Source of the DNA: Trichobilharzia regenti
Lineage: Eukaryota; Platyhelminthes; Trematoda; Strigeidida; Schistosomatidae
Length of the DNA: 64,000 nt
Direction: 5' to 3'
Assembly: GCA_944472135.2 (NCBI GenBank)
Contig: OX235268.1
Coordinates: forward strand, 12,530,589 to 12,594,588
Shown here: in pieces, positions 1-11,800 of the stretch
Layout of the letters: each line of letters opens with the position of its first letter
Numbering within the stretch: position 1 is the stretch's first letter
Notes under the pieces: generated by a model
Seen by the model: only the letters and a program-made list of their open reading frames with translations
Database searches by the model: none
What the model was told of the DNA's origin: nothing
Program-made: the position numbers and the translations under genes

Positions 1-20
1 TGCGCTATTCACTTACACAG

Positions 21-80
21 GATTTCAATCAAATTTTAGAGTTATTGCCAATATACGGGAACATCGCCGACAGACTGACG
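21..80 (+). CDS. Candidate internal exon (20 codons, phase 0-0)
   Basis: A 60 nt open segment follows the acceptor-like ACTTACACAG and ends at the donor-like GTAAGATG. In phase 0 it reads DFNQILELLPIYGNIADRLT, an amphipathic helix-like stretch. It could be an exon of a gene entering from the left edge. No partner exon joins it with certainty; the next well-supported plus-strand segment is at 3921. The protein is not recognised, and a chance open segment of this size cannot be excluded. Confidence 0.3.
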
Positions 81-2569
81 GTAAGATGTCATTGAGTTCA
101 CTTGTGTCCTTCCTCATTCAGTAAATGTTTCCTTTTATCCCGTGAATGTTATCATTTGCATGAAATATGAAATGGCAAAGGAATCATGTCAGTCTGCTCA
201 GCACTTGTCACATTCACATCAAAAACAATTTGAGATTCGCCTTGTGAATAAACAACTGACATGCCTCATATCAACTTCATTTTCTCATGTTTTACCAATG
301 ATTTAACAGTCAATAAAGAAACTCACGCTTCTCCATTTATTAATAATTCAATAATAATCATAATAAAGTAATTATAAGCCACGTGTCACGTTTTCTATCG
401 CCCTGTCCGTATGTAGGTAATTCGAAATGGACTTCAGTTGACTTCATTCGTATCTAAGTTTGATTCCATTTTTGGGGATACTGAATCTTCAGTAAAACTC
501 CTTATTAACCACATTGGCTTTTTAATAAGAGAGGACGTGTAAATCGGATTAGTGATGAAGCAATACTTTCCGAGTTCATTGCAACAGGTTGGTGATTTCG
601 ATATGACAGGGTATGCTCACAGACCAGTCGTGTCATTTATCATCTTCTAAATACTCATCATCGATTTCAAATCACCACATTATCCTATATAAGCCACCTT
701 CAAATATTGAATAAATAATCAAAAGACAACCCATGTCTTCTATAACTAATGGATACACAATACATCGCTTTACTCAATTCTTTCTTCATTTATCGTACGT
801 TTTTCATTCTTGTCGGTCATCTGTCTCACCATCCGAAACAGAGACTGCCAGACAGAGAAGCAGACAATAAGAATTATCAGGAGATTAATACATACTCACG
901 GCGTGTTAATCCCTCTTAAATTCATTTCAACACTAATTAATTCAACACCTTTTTTTATTGATTCATTGAGCTCTAGTAACGGAGCACACGATTTTGTAAA
1001 TTCTAATTTTCTCACAAAAACACCTTATGTGTTCATTCAGTGTGTGTGAGAGAGTGTTATTTCCTTTTTACTCTAATTAGGAGTGTGATTCTTTTGATTT
1101 GAGACAGATGAAACAAAGCTCATTATCATTTCTATGGTCGGTAGACATTTGACCTTCAGTCACTGTCGGCTGCCATGTCTGTGTTATGAGACTGGCTCGA
1201 CTTGTCGTGGTAGCTATGTTTTGCGCGAATAGGTAAAAAAGATAAGATCTCTAACGAAAAGAATCTGAAATCTGACTTAGTGAAACGGACGAGCTATCCG
1301 AATGGCTACATAATAAATCGCGTGGGACCTTGTATACATGTGTCAGTTGAAATTTCTTGCAGGAGACTAGTAAGAAGTATTCGAGGAATATTCTGCTCAA
1401 CGAAACTATGTTTGTCATTTCCTCAAAAAAATCTCAATGTTACAGCTGGCATTTGCATAACATACCATAGCCAGCACAAAATCCAGGATATGCACCAGGA
1501 ATAGGCATTAGCTAGAATCTAGAATGAACAGTTCACTGACCGGTACCGTCAAATTCAGCACACATTCATAGTAGCACTGAAAGACTGGGTTCTCATCCCT
1601 TCAGTTATTATCTTGAATCACTTTGAGAACATCCGCAACATAGTTCTTTGCTGTATTTTTTATCAATTGCTATTCTAAAAATACTAAACTGTGGATCTAA
1701 GGATGCAGGAGAACACTTTTATTTTCAGTGTTATGCTGATTTGGGGAATAATTTCTCTTCTTCCATATGATTTAATGGATTTCAACAGGTTATTTGAAGT
1801 TTTGAGTTTTAGAGGTCGTATTGAATGATAAGAGTAACTACAGTTAATCATGAAATTTTCTGAATGGTCGTTGCGCTTAACATTTCGATGAAACAGGAGT
1901 ATAGATAGCAATATTTAACGGGTATAACCCAACTAGCAATATTCAATCAACGATCCAAAAAGAGTTGCAAATCGATCACTTCATGAATTCAAGCTCCATT
2001 TGTGGCGGCCATGTATTAAAAATTGACTGAGTCTAAAATGGCTAAATATTTAACACTAATCAAATATCTTTATTGTTGACTAGTATACCTTTAAGTTTGT
2101 ATGTTGACGAAGAAATTCTAGATATCTGAGTACATTTCAGTTAACAATGATATTCCTCAGACACTTTATACATATCCACCGGTCCATATGAGATATACAA
2201 TACGTGTTACTGACAGCAGTGACGAAAAGAGATAAACATTTTTGGGTCAACAATGGTTTCATTTTAATTCCTATATGAAAGAATGGCACTGGGAAAGCCC
2301 AGCTGATATTATGATGAAACGTATCATAGAAACTAAAAATATTAGAAATATGTATTCAAGCTTGTTTACTGATTCAAGCACACAATGGAAGTATGGCGAA
2401 TACTGGAATTGAAATATAATATGAATATCACTGAGGAAGAAGTATGTTATTGAATATCTCGAATAAACCAGTTAAACATCCATGCAGAACAGTTGTCAGG
2501 TTTATTAATAATCCTGAATATGCCACGCAAGTTTGCCTACTGAATGTTACCAGTTAGAGAACTATTGAA
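81..2569. other. Stretch without a supported gene
   Basis: Only short AT-rich reading frames lie here, on both strands, and none has convincing splice sites or a recognisable protein. A 23 nt segment after the acceptor-like CATTGCAACAG near 577 could be a micro-exon but is too short to call. The stretch is probably intron or intergenic DNA. Confidence 0.5.
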
Positions 2570-3420
2570 AACTAACGAGTATAAGATAGCTGTTTCGTCC
2601 TACTTTTGGACTCCTCAGAAGAGCGCACCCATCAGGTTACGAACGCAGGACCTTTCCGTAATAAGGCAAGGTCTCAGACAGTTGAGTGATTGAGACCAAA
2701 TGTATTCTATACCCCACGAAATCTAACTAACATCAATGCGTTATTTTTGGGCGATCGCCTTCTAATGTCATCGGCGAGCATTTCACCTCAGTCCGGGCCA
2801 AGTGAATCCCACTTGCCTGAATTTCTCACGGAAACTTCAGGGAACTCATTCCTATAGGCAGTCATTGGAAAGCATCAGGTTGTTTCCACAGTGTCAAAAG
2901 ACAGTCCAAAACGACTGTCCAGTACTCCTTTGTTTTCATTGCTTCTCCTACTGATATCATTCCGTGGACAAGCTTGAAAATCAAATAAAATGTCTACAAA
3001 TCAACACCTGAAAACCCTAAATCTAACAGAATCAAGAAAATATTCAGATTTGATTGAGTGAAGTTTATTTATACCCTTGATTTATTCAGGCAGATTCTTT
3101 GTTGGTGGTATCACTGTACCGTTGCTGGGTGAAATTTCTGAGTATTTAATCCAACGCCCTCCAGAGTGAAAAGTATTGCTGTGTGATCAAAACATACAAC
3201 ACAACACTTAAATAAACCCTAATAGAATTTACCACCTACATTATTGAATGGATTTTTGTAAATTTATTGTGATGAACAACTTTAACATATCCGTGACCAA
3301 CAGACAGTAAATTAATAAAATGACTCCGATCTTTTAATTATTTAACGGAATGTTGATAAGGGATGATACTGAAAATTTGCATGGAACTATTTCTTACTTG
3401 CAAGTAGTTTGAAAAATGTT
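2570..3420 (-). repeat. Dispersed ~830 bp repeat with hammerhead ribozyme core
   Basis: This segment aligns along its length with 19396-20217 in the same orientation. Shared stretches include the (G)AGAAAATATTCAGAT block near 3033 and 19841, and the CAAGTAGTT block at the end. On the minus strand it runs into a degenerate RNA polymerase III-like region (B-box-like GCGTTCGTAACC) and then a hammerhead core at 2590-2620: CTGAGGA, a stem II of GTCC and GGAC around AAAAGTA, then GAAAC. A Pol III promoter followed by a hammerhead is the known layout of schistosome Sm-alpha SINE-like repeats. The long body is bigger than that SINE, so the full element is unclassified. Confidence 0.65.
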
Positions 3421-3920
3421 ATCAATAGTTCCGTGGGATCTGTTCGAGTCACTAATTTAAGACATACTTCATCTCGATTCAACTCGAAGTTATTTAACGT
3501 CACTAAGGCATCCAATCAATCGTATAAGCCGTAGCAGCAAACTAACTTTATCGTTACTATGAAGTATATCAATCACAAAACATCTTCATACTTTTTTAGT
3601 CCAAGTAGTTTTAGTTTGTTTTATTTCATTTTAAAATATCACATTTGAACATCTTGATTTTTTTATTTACGCAGTTCCACTTATTTTTTGTTGTGTATGA
3701 ATGTAACCGAAAGTCACCAAATACACTCTTGTCATTTGTTCATTCACCACCGTTGTGCTTCGTTATACCACTAACTGACTCTTATTTCTGCTCAGTTCGC
3801 GTTACTTAGTCATTCTAACCAAAACACTGTAATGTAATTAATAAAATGACTCTTATCTATCAAATGACAAAATTTTAGAATAATATGTTACACATTTCTA
3901 CTTTGTTCTGTTTTCTTCAG

Positions 3921-4096
3921 TTCTCTCCAGGTGGCTAGCCACACGACTGACCAAACTCTCTCATCTCTTCTTCAGCGAACTATCTCCTCCATGTCACTCT
4001 CTCGCTGACGACATACTCATCGCTTATCATTTGGTTTCTGCTCGAGCACTGGACTGGCATACGATATCATTGGGGGGCCTCCTTGATATATGCTAG
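3921..4096 (+). CDS. Candidate terminal exon, unknown protein
   Basis: A polypyrimidine-rich acceptor (TTCTGTTTTCTTCAG) is followed by 57 codons open in phase 1, ending at TAG 4094-4096. The translation is helix-rich and balanced in composition, with pieces such as WLATRLTKLSHLFFSEL and LADDILIAYHLVSARALDW, unlike the low-complexity frames around it. No clear AATAAA follows closely. The upstream exon is not identified; the exon at 21-80 may or may not belong to the same gene. No family recognised. Confidence 0.4.
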
Positions 4097-5524
4097 ATCC
4101 TTCTATCTCCAGTTTCTCCTACATATTTGTTGAGTTATCGGCTATTGCCTGTTGGAAAAAGCGCATTATAATAACCACCGGACAACAATACGTTTTAAGT
4201 TTTTGAGATGAAAGGAATTCTCGAAGCCATTACAATTCTCCTCTTAAGGATATTACAGGTTAAGTCTTTCTGACACAAAGGGTCATGTGACTTCATTTTT
4301 TCGGCATCCATGAGGATTCCTTCAATTTCAAATGTCGATTAGATGTTCAGTGAAATAAATCTCCGTGTATTTCCATTTCGAATGAACAATTCATTCAAAG
4401 AATCTTACGTTTCTTCTAGAATGTGAGGGCTACGGATGTTTTCAATTGGAAAAGCATGGGATGATTCTAAGTTTCGACTTCGTATCAAAGTAGCGCACAA
4501 ATGTATAAGCTTGTCGAGTAACAATTCCATATGCGTGAGGTCAGCTCATTGAGTAGGTTTTCAATTTCATGAACTTTAACCCTCTTCAATTGACATATTG
4601 ACGTACAAGCTGTCACTGTTTGTTACATTCTTCTGTTTTCTGTCTTCTATCACCTCATCCCTGCTTTTCATAGGTCATAGGATATAAATTATTAGAAACT
4701 AAAAAAAATCTAAAACTTATATTCTGGATGCGTTTATATTATAATGCTTTCCCTGTTACCCTTCAAAGCTTGAAGTATGAAATGTCATTAATTATAACCA
4801 CTGTAATTCCAACTAGTGGGCAGCACCTGATGACAACATGTCAAATAGAATGATGATATCATTCAAAACTGATAATCTGGTCTTACTCACTCTATCGAAA
4901 TATACTAGTTTGAATCTTCAAACGCACTCCCTTTTATCTATCTGAATATGACATGAAAACATTTCCACATATCCTTTTGGGTGATTTATGAAATGTGGTT
5001 TATTCACTTATCAGTCTTATATCTTCCAATGTGATTCTAATGGTATAGATATGTCCCTGTATGTACAGTACTCATATGAGAAGTTGTACGGAATTCACAC
5101 CTAAATTATTTATTCTCACTTGATTAACTTCTGCTGCTTGCTTTAAATTTGCGTTGAGAAATAAATGTTTGCGATCTCTTCGGTGGTTAATTTAAGCTGT
5201 ATGGGTGGTTCTAGACTGCCTTGTCTTAGTCCTCTTGGTGCTAGGAGCCAATGGCTGATAACTGTTTATTGTCTGCGGTAAATTGCTCTAAGTGTATCAG
5301 ATGCATGGAGTCTTTGTAACCTCTCAGATAAAATTAACCCTGTAGATTTCCTCGTGTTTCAAAATGCTCTTTGGGAACTCTTTCAATCAACTTGCTGTAC
5401 CTTTGCTTGTCATGCAGAATATGTCAAGTTGAACTGCAGCACGCTAGTGAGACGCTCTGCGTTCAAGATCAAGCATTCATTCAATCAATTATTGTAACAA
5501 TGTTATAAATCCAAGAAACCTACA
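4097..5524. other. Stretch without a supported gene
   Basis: AT-rich sequence with short scattered frames. No terminal repeats, transposon motifs or paired splice signals were seen. Probably intergenic or intronic. Confidence 0.5.
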
Positions 5525-5552
5525 ATGGGCTCACAGCAACAGCAGCCTTTGT
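5525..5552 (+). CDS. Possible alternative first coding exon (MGSQQQQPL)
   Basis: ATG at 5525 opens nine codons, MGSQQQQPL, plus one base before a GTATGT donor at 5553. Joined to the candidate exon at 8496 (phase 1) it gives MGSQQQQPLL, which resembles the dileucine-type sorting signals at the N-terminus of endolysosomal membrane proteins. The membrane-protein gene downstream makes this attractive. The donor context is only fair and the exon is tiny, so this is an inference that a spliced transcript would settle. Confidence 0.3.
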
Positions 5553-8495
5553 GTATGTCAACATCAGTTCATTGCTGCTTGCTAAATGGATTGTGAACTG
5601 AAGTTTGGGTTTGGTTTCAGCACACATTTTACTCTGTTTTTCCAACCTATAAAAATCCGAACAGTACGACTTTAGATACAGCATAATATTTCCAAGGAAG
5701 TCAGTAAGAGAGAAGATTCTTAAAACACTGATTAATGCTTAAAAAACTTCGAGAAACATACAGAAGCTTCCACTGAAGTCTTGAGAAATCCACATCGTAT
5801 ATGAGCAGTGTCTTAGCCAAGGATGAAATTATTGCATGAATAAATTGAAAGTAAACAATTCTCTCTCATGCACACTGGGTGCCAAAATAATCACTCCAAT
5901 GTGGTTGTTATTTGACCTATTACTTAGTACAGTAACGGGTTAGTGTTCCGCTGAATTTGAGATAACCTATGTTGATTTGAATGTAGATGGATTCTGAAAT
6001 CATAGAGTAGGTAGTTATGTTGCTCACCTGGATGAAGCCGAATTCTCTGAGCTTGGTCGTGTTATTATTCTTGTAGACAACGTCTTCAGCTCAAAGGTCA
6101 ATATGAAGTGAACCTATTTGAATTCGCCATACTTGTTCCCATTGGTCGATTATATTAAATTGAAGTTTCACTTTACATTTTCATGTGGCTTATCACGGCT
6201 TATCGCTGCGACGCTGTGGGCATAAAAGTGGAGATATTAAGACTGTACTGAATTGTCCATCATGAGATAATCAATGAAATCTGCAGTGATATATGCATAG
6301 ACACATATTGACAACAGAGATATTGTCATCACTAATAAGCCTGAGGGGTGCAAACGGAAAATTCCATAGAATCGAAACAAACCTAGTATAGAGGGTATAC
6401 ATTTTACACGCAGACTGGATTAAACTGTTATAAATGAAGAGAAAATGCCACACAATGTAGTAAAAAACTGAAATAAAACAAAGAGGATAAGTGAATGTGT
6501 CACTTTCGGAGTGAGGAGAAGAAATTACCATCAAAGTTTTGTCTAAGGTAGGAACAGTGTGTGAGTGTGCTGCGTTTGAGTGAATCTTATTACAACACCT
6601 TCAGCTATTTAAACAGATGGCATAAGCAAACTGTGCGTGATAATGACTTCGAAATGTGTTATTTGACGCTGAAGAGTATTTTTGCTTCAAGTGAACATAT
6701 CAAGCAGTGGTATTTAACTTGAAGCAATAGCAGACATGCAACAGAAGCATGTCTTGAGCAGCACTGAGCTGAAGTCCAGCTGTTTTGTGGTGTGTCCATC
6801 AGACAAAATGCATATTGCCCCGTTCATATCCTTCTACTTTCGCCCACTGCCTATGACCACTAAATAATAGAGAGCGCAGAAGTCTGAGGGGAGTTCACCG
6901 TTATCATTCATTTAGCCAAGCCACATCCTCCTGACACTTTATGAGTTCTCTTCCTGTATTATCTGCTCCCAGTTCGGCTGCCATTCATATCTCTCATTAG
7001 TATTTTGATGTCACCATTTCGGATGTCATCCATTTCTGTTTGTAGTTGTCTCTAGACATCTTCATTGTTCTCTGGATTGGTGTTGTTTGAATCTCGTCGT
7101 AATCATCCTGCTTGAAACTCGTTTCCACTGCATCAAGGCACTGCCTGCCACAGAACACATTATGATAGCCACTCACTGATGCAGCGTTACCATGGTTGTC
7201 GTCACAAGGCCTTTGGATCGCCTAGAGAACTGGGAAGCTATTTAGCCAGCACACGCGTTAAGAAATTTAACGCTTACCAACTTAAACGCAGAAGACTCAA
7301 GTTTGAACACAACAAAATTAGCAGAAATATCATAAATAGTTGAAAATGTTGTAAAAGAAATCGTGTTCTCAAGATAATTCATAGACAGGATGACAATTAA
7401 CGAAGACGTTGATTATCAATGCGGTGGATTCAACTGAAATATAAAATAAACAGAGGGAAACACCGAGAATTACGCAATCAAAAATTGAGTTTTAAGCGCA
7501 TGATAGCAATACTATTAGTGATTTTCAAAAGATTAAAGGATGTTGTATAATGGTTGGTATTCAGAGATCTCACTTTATCTACTTTATGAGCAGAATTAAC
7601 AAGTTGTATGTTAGTAGCACAAATCTTTGTATTCAATTTTCCCTCATATTACAAAAGTGTGATTATTAGGAAACTGATTAGAATATGAGAATCTTTCAAA
7701 ATACAACTACAAGTACTTTATTATTCTCTGTGATATTCTGAAATCACATAAATATGCCTAATACAAGCTGTTGAAATTCACACATTTCTAGTTTGAGCAC
7801 GAACCAAATCAAAGTGTACTTTGAGTAAGGTGAAGAGGATTCCCAGGAGCACCTCTATGAAACATGTTGTTATCTGAGGATAGTAGCTTATCCTCAGTTT
7901 CCTGTGATTCTCTGCTCATTTAAAGATTCTACAAAATTGTCCTATTATGTAGCGACAAATTTAACAACGTTTAGAATTGTTTTCAAATCTGAAGACACTG
8001 TTTTGTGTGTGAGTTTGCTGGAATTTATTTGAAATCCAATAAAAGAGGCACTCATACAGTTAATCCACCTTAGAATTCTGAAATAACCTGAATAGAGAAA
8101 GGACGAGAAATTTACTGGGAGAGAAGATATGAGGTCACCGTTTTTGAAAAAATTATTTCTATGACTTTTCGTAACTGGCTGCAAAAAGCTGAATGATTCC
8201 GTATAAAATTCCATATAAAAATATATGTGTCATGTTCAATGAAAATATTAAATGGGCTGACCAAGTGAACTAACCGCAATACACAAAACCGAGCGGTGCT
8301 GGGGACATCATTTGTATCCAATTCCCATGAAACTTCATCAACTCTCTTACAAGCATTCGAGGTGTTCATGAAACAGGTTCATCCTTTCGTAGGAGATAGC
8401 CGAAGTAAAGCAAAGCAAGCAATACACAAAACCCTGAAAGCATAAACACTACAGTTTTGAACTCGAATTATCATCAAATCGCAAGAAAATCTCAG
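5553..8495. other. Stretch with an RTE fragment, otherwise no supported gene
   Basis: Apart from the LINE fragment at about 6935-7120, nothing could be assigned. Minus-strand frames at 6271-6534 and 7945-8369 are open for 85-89 codons but lack good splice context. At this base composition such frames are common by chance. Confidence 0.45.
6935..7120 (-). mobile_element. RTE-type LINE fragment (endonuclease region)
   Basis: On the minus strand a frame reads NNEDV, a stop, then pieces including DDIRNGDIKILMRDMNGSRTG. This corresponds to the RTE apurinic endonuclease motif ILMGDFNAKIG. The DNA also matches the endonuclease end of the larger RTE copy near 43440-43510: both contain TGAGTTCTCTTCCTGT followed shortly by CATTAGTATTTT. 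It is a short, decayed fragment with stop codons and no coding capacity. Confidence 0.6.
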
Positions 8496-8611
8496 TGAAA
8501 CATTCACGAAATGAAGATGTGTTATCTGATGACAAGAAATTCACAAATTCGGCATCGTTGTGTCCTCTGAACTCCTTGGCGTACTACCGAAGCTTTCACT
8601 GTCATTCAAGG
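8496..8611 (+). CDS. Candidate exon upstream of the membrane-protein gene
   Basis: An acceptor-like AAAATCTCAG precedes 116 nt that are open in phase 1 and end in phase 0 at a GTATGT donor (8612). The peptide is polar, with pieces such as KHSRNEDVLSDDKKFTNSAS, and would suit a cytosolic N-terminal region. It could join the tiny exon at 5525 and continue into the exon at 8875 through an in-frame acceptor (AAG, exon from 8866). No ATG lies in it, so alone it cannot start a protein. Confidence 0.35.
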
Positions 8612-8874
8612 GTATGTACAAAGCTAAATTGTTGCAATGTGTCTAAGAACGCTGAAAATTGTATTCTCTACAATTTCTGTGATTCAGAAAATTGTAATGC
8701 TTGTTATTATATTCAACGAATGAAATTAGGAAAATTGTCTCGGTAGATTTCAATACAAATATTTCGTTGATAAAAAGCCTTCAGAAAGTGGATCTTTTGT
8801 TCACCTATCCATCTTCATTCGCTTGAAAAAGAAGAAGAATTAAGAACAGCTAGATTTGATCGAAGCAAAGTAAT

Positions 8875-11800
8875 ATGAACACCACCTCTAATGATCTCCT
8901 CCAGAAGGCCAAATCCACCATCACGAGGAAGGTATGTTGCACTTTTACACTGCCTGTAAACTAACCCCTGCATATCCTGCCACGTTTCTTTTTTATACCG
9001 TGGATTGAACTGTATTCGTCAAAAGAACAAATTGAGGTATGGGCAGTATACATGTCTATCTATACTGAAAAGTAAAACCAAACACAATGTGAGAACATGT
9101 TCCACAACTATGTAGATTGCTATCATAACTTGTCAGAAGCGAAATTCCCTGTTTTCCTAGGATACATGCATTCCATTGGATAGTTCTTGGCTTCGGTCGA
9201 GGTTGTCTCAATGTTCTGGACTACATCTTAAGAACTAATGTTCACACTGCTTCACATTGAATAAACCCTAAATATCAGAAGATGGCTAAGCAAGTGTGTG
9301 TATAGGTAAACAGTACTACTGGAAGTAACTTCAGAAGTATCCACATTCTACATGAAATTTTAGCACCAGAATCTTCGCCGTAAAATCTGGTTTGAGGATA
9401 TGATGGAGTTCATTCTTCTGTGATTTCCATGGAGTATAATGCTTCAAACTCTGACCCCATATTTTCAATGTTAGTAGTTTTATCCGTAAGGGGTGAAGTA
9501 ACGCCTTTCATGACCGACCGCCCTCTTTTCTTAGCTAAATATTGGATGAGTAATGTCAGGACATGAGCCTAGAAATTCGAATCCAGTCGAAGTTAGATAT
9601 AAATACATATATAACCTTATTATTATAGTAGTGACCATACTCGTATTTGTGAGTCAACTTGACTGCATGTCTTGACTCCATGAATCATGATATGTGGCAG
9701 TCAACAAGCTAAGTAGAAAAACGAATATAGACATGCGTCTTCCTGAGATTTTTTAGTTTATTTTTATTATTTTGATTTTTTATTCCTTCTCATTCCTTGT
9801 GCAACATGGGGCTTCACCCTAGAGGTGTGAAGTATCGGTAGCAGTGGTGTTTATTTTTCAAGGACGGGGCTGTTAGATTGATGGATGATTTTCTTTCTTC
9901 AGCAGTTCTATTACCGGATTAGTGAGGTAAAGGAGTGAGTTGGCTAACAATCGAATCCGGAATCAGATTGGCGATTGGCGAGTATTCTATTACTGAAAGC
10001 ATGTTAAATATTACGCAAAACCTACTTTACAAGGATGAGTGTGACTGACAACCATTGTCTGTCCAGACGAATGAATTCATCTTCTGATGAAATACTGTCT
10101 GCAGCCTGCTGCTCACATTCACTGGGAAATCCAGTAAATTGGTAATTGAATTCATCGTTGATTCATTGAATTGAACTAATATTAATATTCAACCATCGAT
10201 TTGCTAAACACATTTCACCACCTACAGTCCAACACAATTTTAACACATTCAGTTTGACAAACACTGTGCTTAACACGACGTTGCACTGCACACACGCATT
10301 TCATTCTATTAATTGTGCAGATTGTTGAAAATCAATATTGAAAAGACAAAATTCATTTATTGTTAAAAGTGTTGGACTATGACCATTCACATATACACAT
10401 AGTCACATCGACCACATTGTGAGAAGTAATATATATATATATAATTACGTATTTAAAGGTCGAAAGCGAGGTGTTACTTTTCGTAAGTGAGTAACTTTCA
10501 CATCTTCTTCGTGAGTTATTTATTGTTTGTTTCGTCTGTTCATCCCACTGAGAATTCAAGCGGAAATTTTAATTTACTAGTCGATCAAGCCTAAACGGCT
10601 CTGCTGAAAATGTCCCTTTTAGAAGTATATGTTCTTTGATGGCGAGATCATAAGAATCGTGATACTCTCGGTTGACAGTGTGAATTCACTGCACATTCCT
10701 TAAATACATTTCATAATGACGTGGCTTGATGACGTGCTCACTGTTTTAGTAGCGAATTTCACCGTTTATAAATTGACACAGCTTCAATGTCTCATACATA
10801 ACACTATGTAAATGATTACGTCTCTTGGTGGATCAAGAATTCAGTTGGGCTTAATTGTCATAGTTTAGAAGACGTGTTCAGTCCCGAAAAATATATTTCT
10901 GAATTCCTCAAATCCATCTAATGTTCACATCAATCCTCAATGTTTAATTTGCTTTTCAAATTCCAGAACATCACCAAATGCCTCATTTTCACACATTCCA
11001 CGTAAATCCTACATACAAAAGTCGAGCATATCGAAGAATGGCTAACAAATAGGTAAGAATATCGACAGTTATTCATTGAACAACTTCACTTATTTTCGCC
11101 TAATTAGTTCATCGCAGATTTATTCCTAATGGTGCTTACAACAATGGCTGCTTTTTTCCTGTTGAAAGAATTGTATGATTCAATTCAAGCTAATTATTAA
11201 ATTTGTTCTTTATTTGCAGTACAAGTATTTCTATATTTTTTCCAGAATCACTAATATGTGATATTTATCATCTTGTGAGTTCTTCATTCGTGAGTATACT
11301 TATGTCAGTCAATTAATTTGCATGTTCGGTGAAAGGTGGCATTTGTTAATATACATGTTTAACCACATAATCTAATCTTGCTATAGAACGAAGGAAGTCA
11401 TTTTTTACATCTTGACCTCGTTCAATGAAAACAATTTAGATAGTGTTCAGAGTCTGATCGTCATTCTTCGAATATGGTCGGTTACGATATTCAATTATAC
11501 TATCGATAAGATTGTGTGATCACTGTTCAAGTTGTATACGTCAATGATCATTCTCTTCACCCACTGAATTCTATTTCCTCTCTGGAAAGATTCGCTTTAT
11601 GAACTCGGCTGAGAATGGAATTCTCTTGTCAACTGTTATCGAAGGCGTATTCGAAGCAACAAACAACTGAAAATATTTTCCGAAGAAGTTCGCCATGGTT
11701 AACTTCTGAATAGAGCCAGAATAATGTTGAATATTCTTTTTTAAAATTCAACTATATTATTGCCCCCTTTGGTTGTGAATGGAATCCAGGGTTTAAACAA

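Noticed and set aside
8112..8369. Minus-strand frame with coding-like composition
   Set aside because: No phase-matched acceptor and donor pair was found, and a second frame overlaps it on the same strand.
10425..10445. TATATATA run as a promoter
   Set aside because: It is a simple AT dinucleotide tract without a nearby first exon or other promoter signal.
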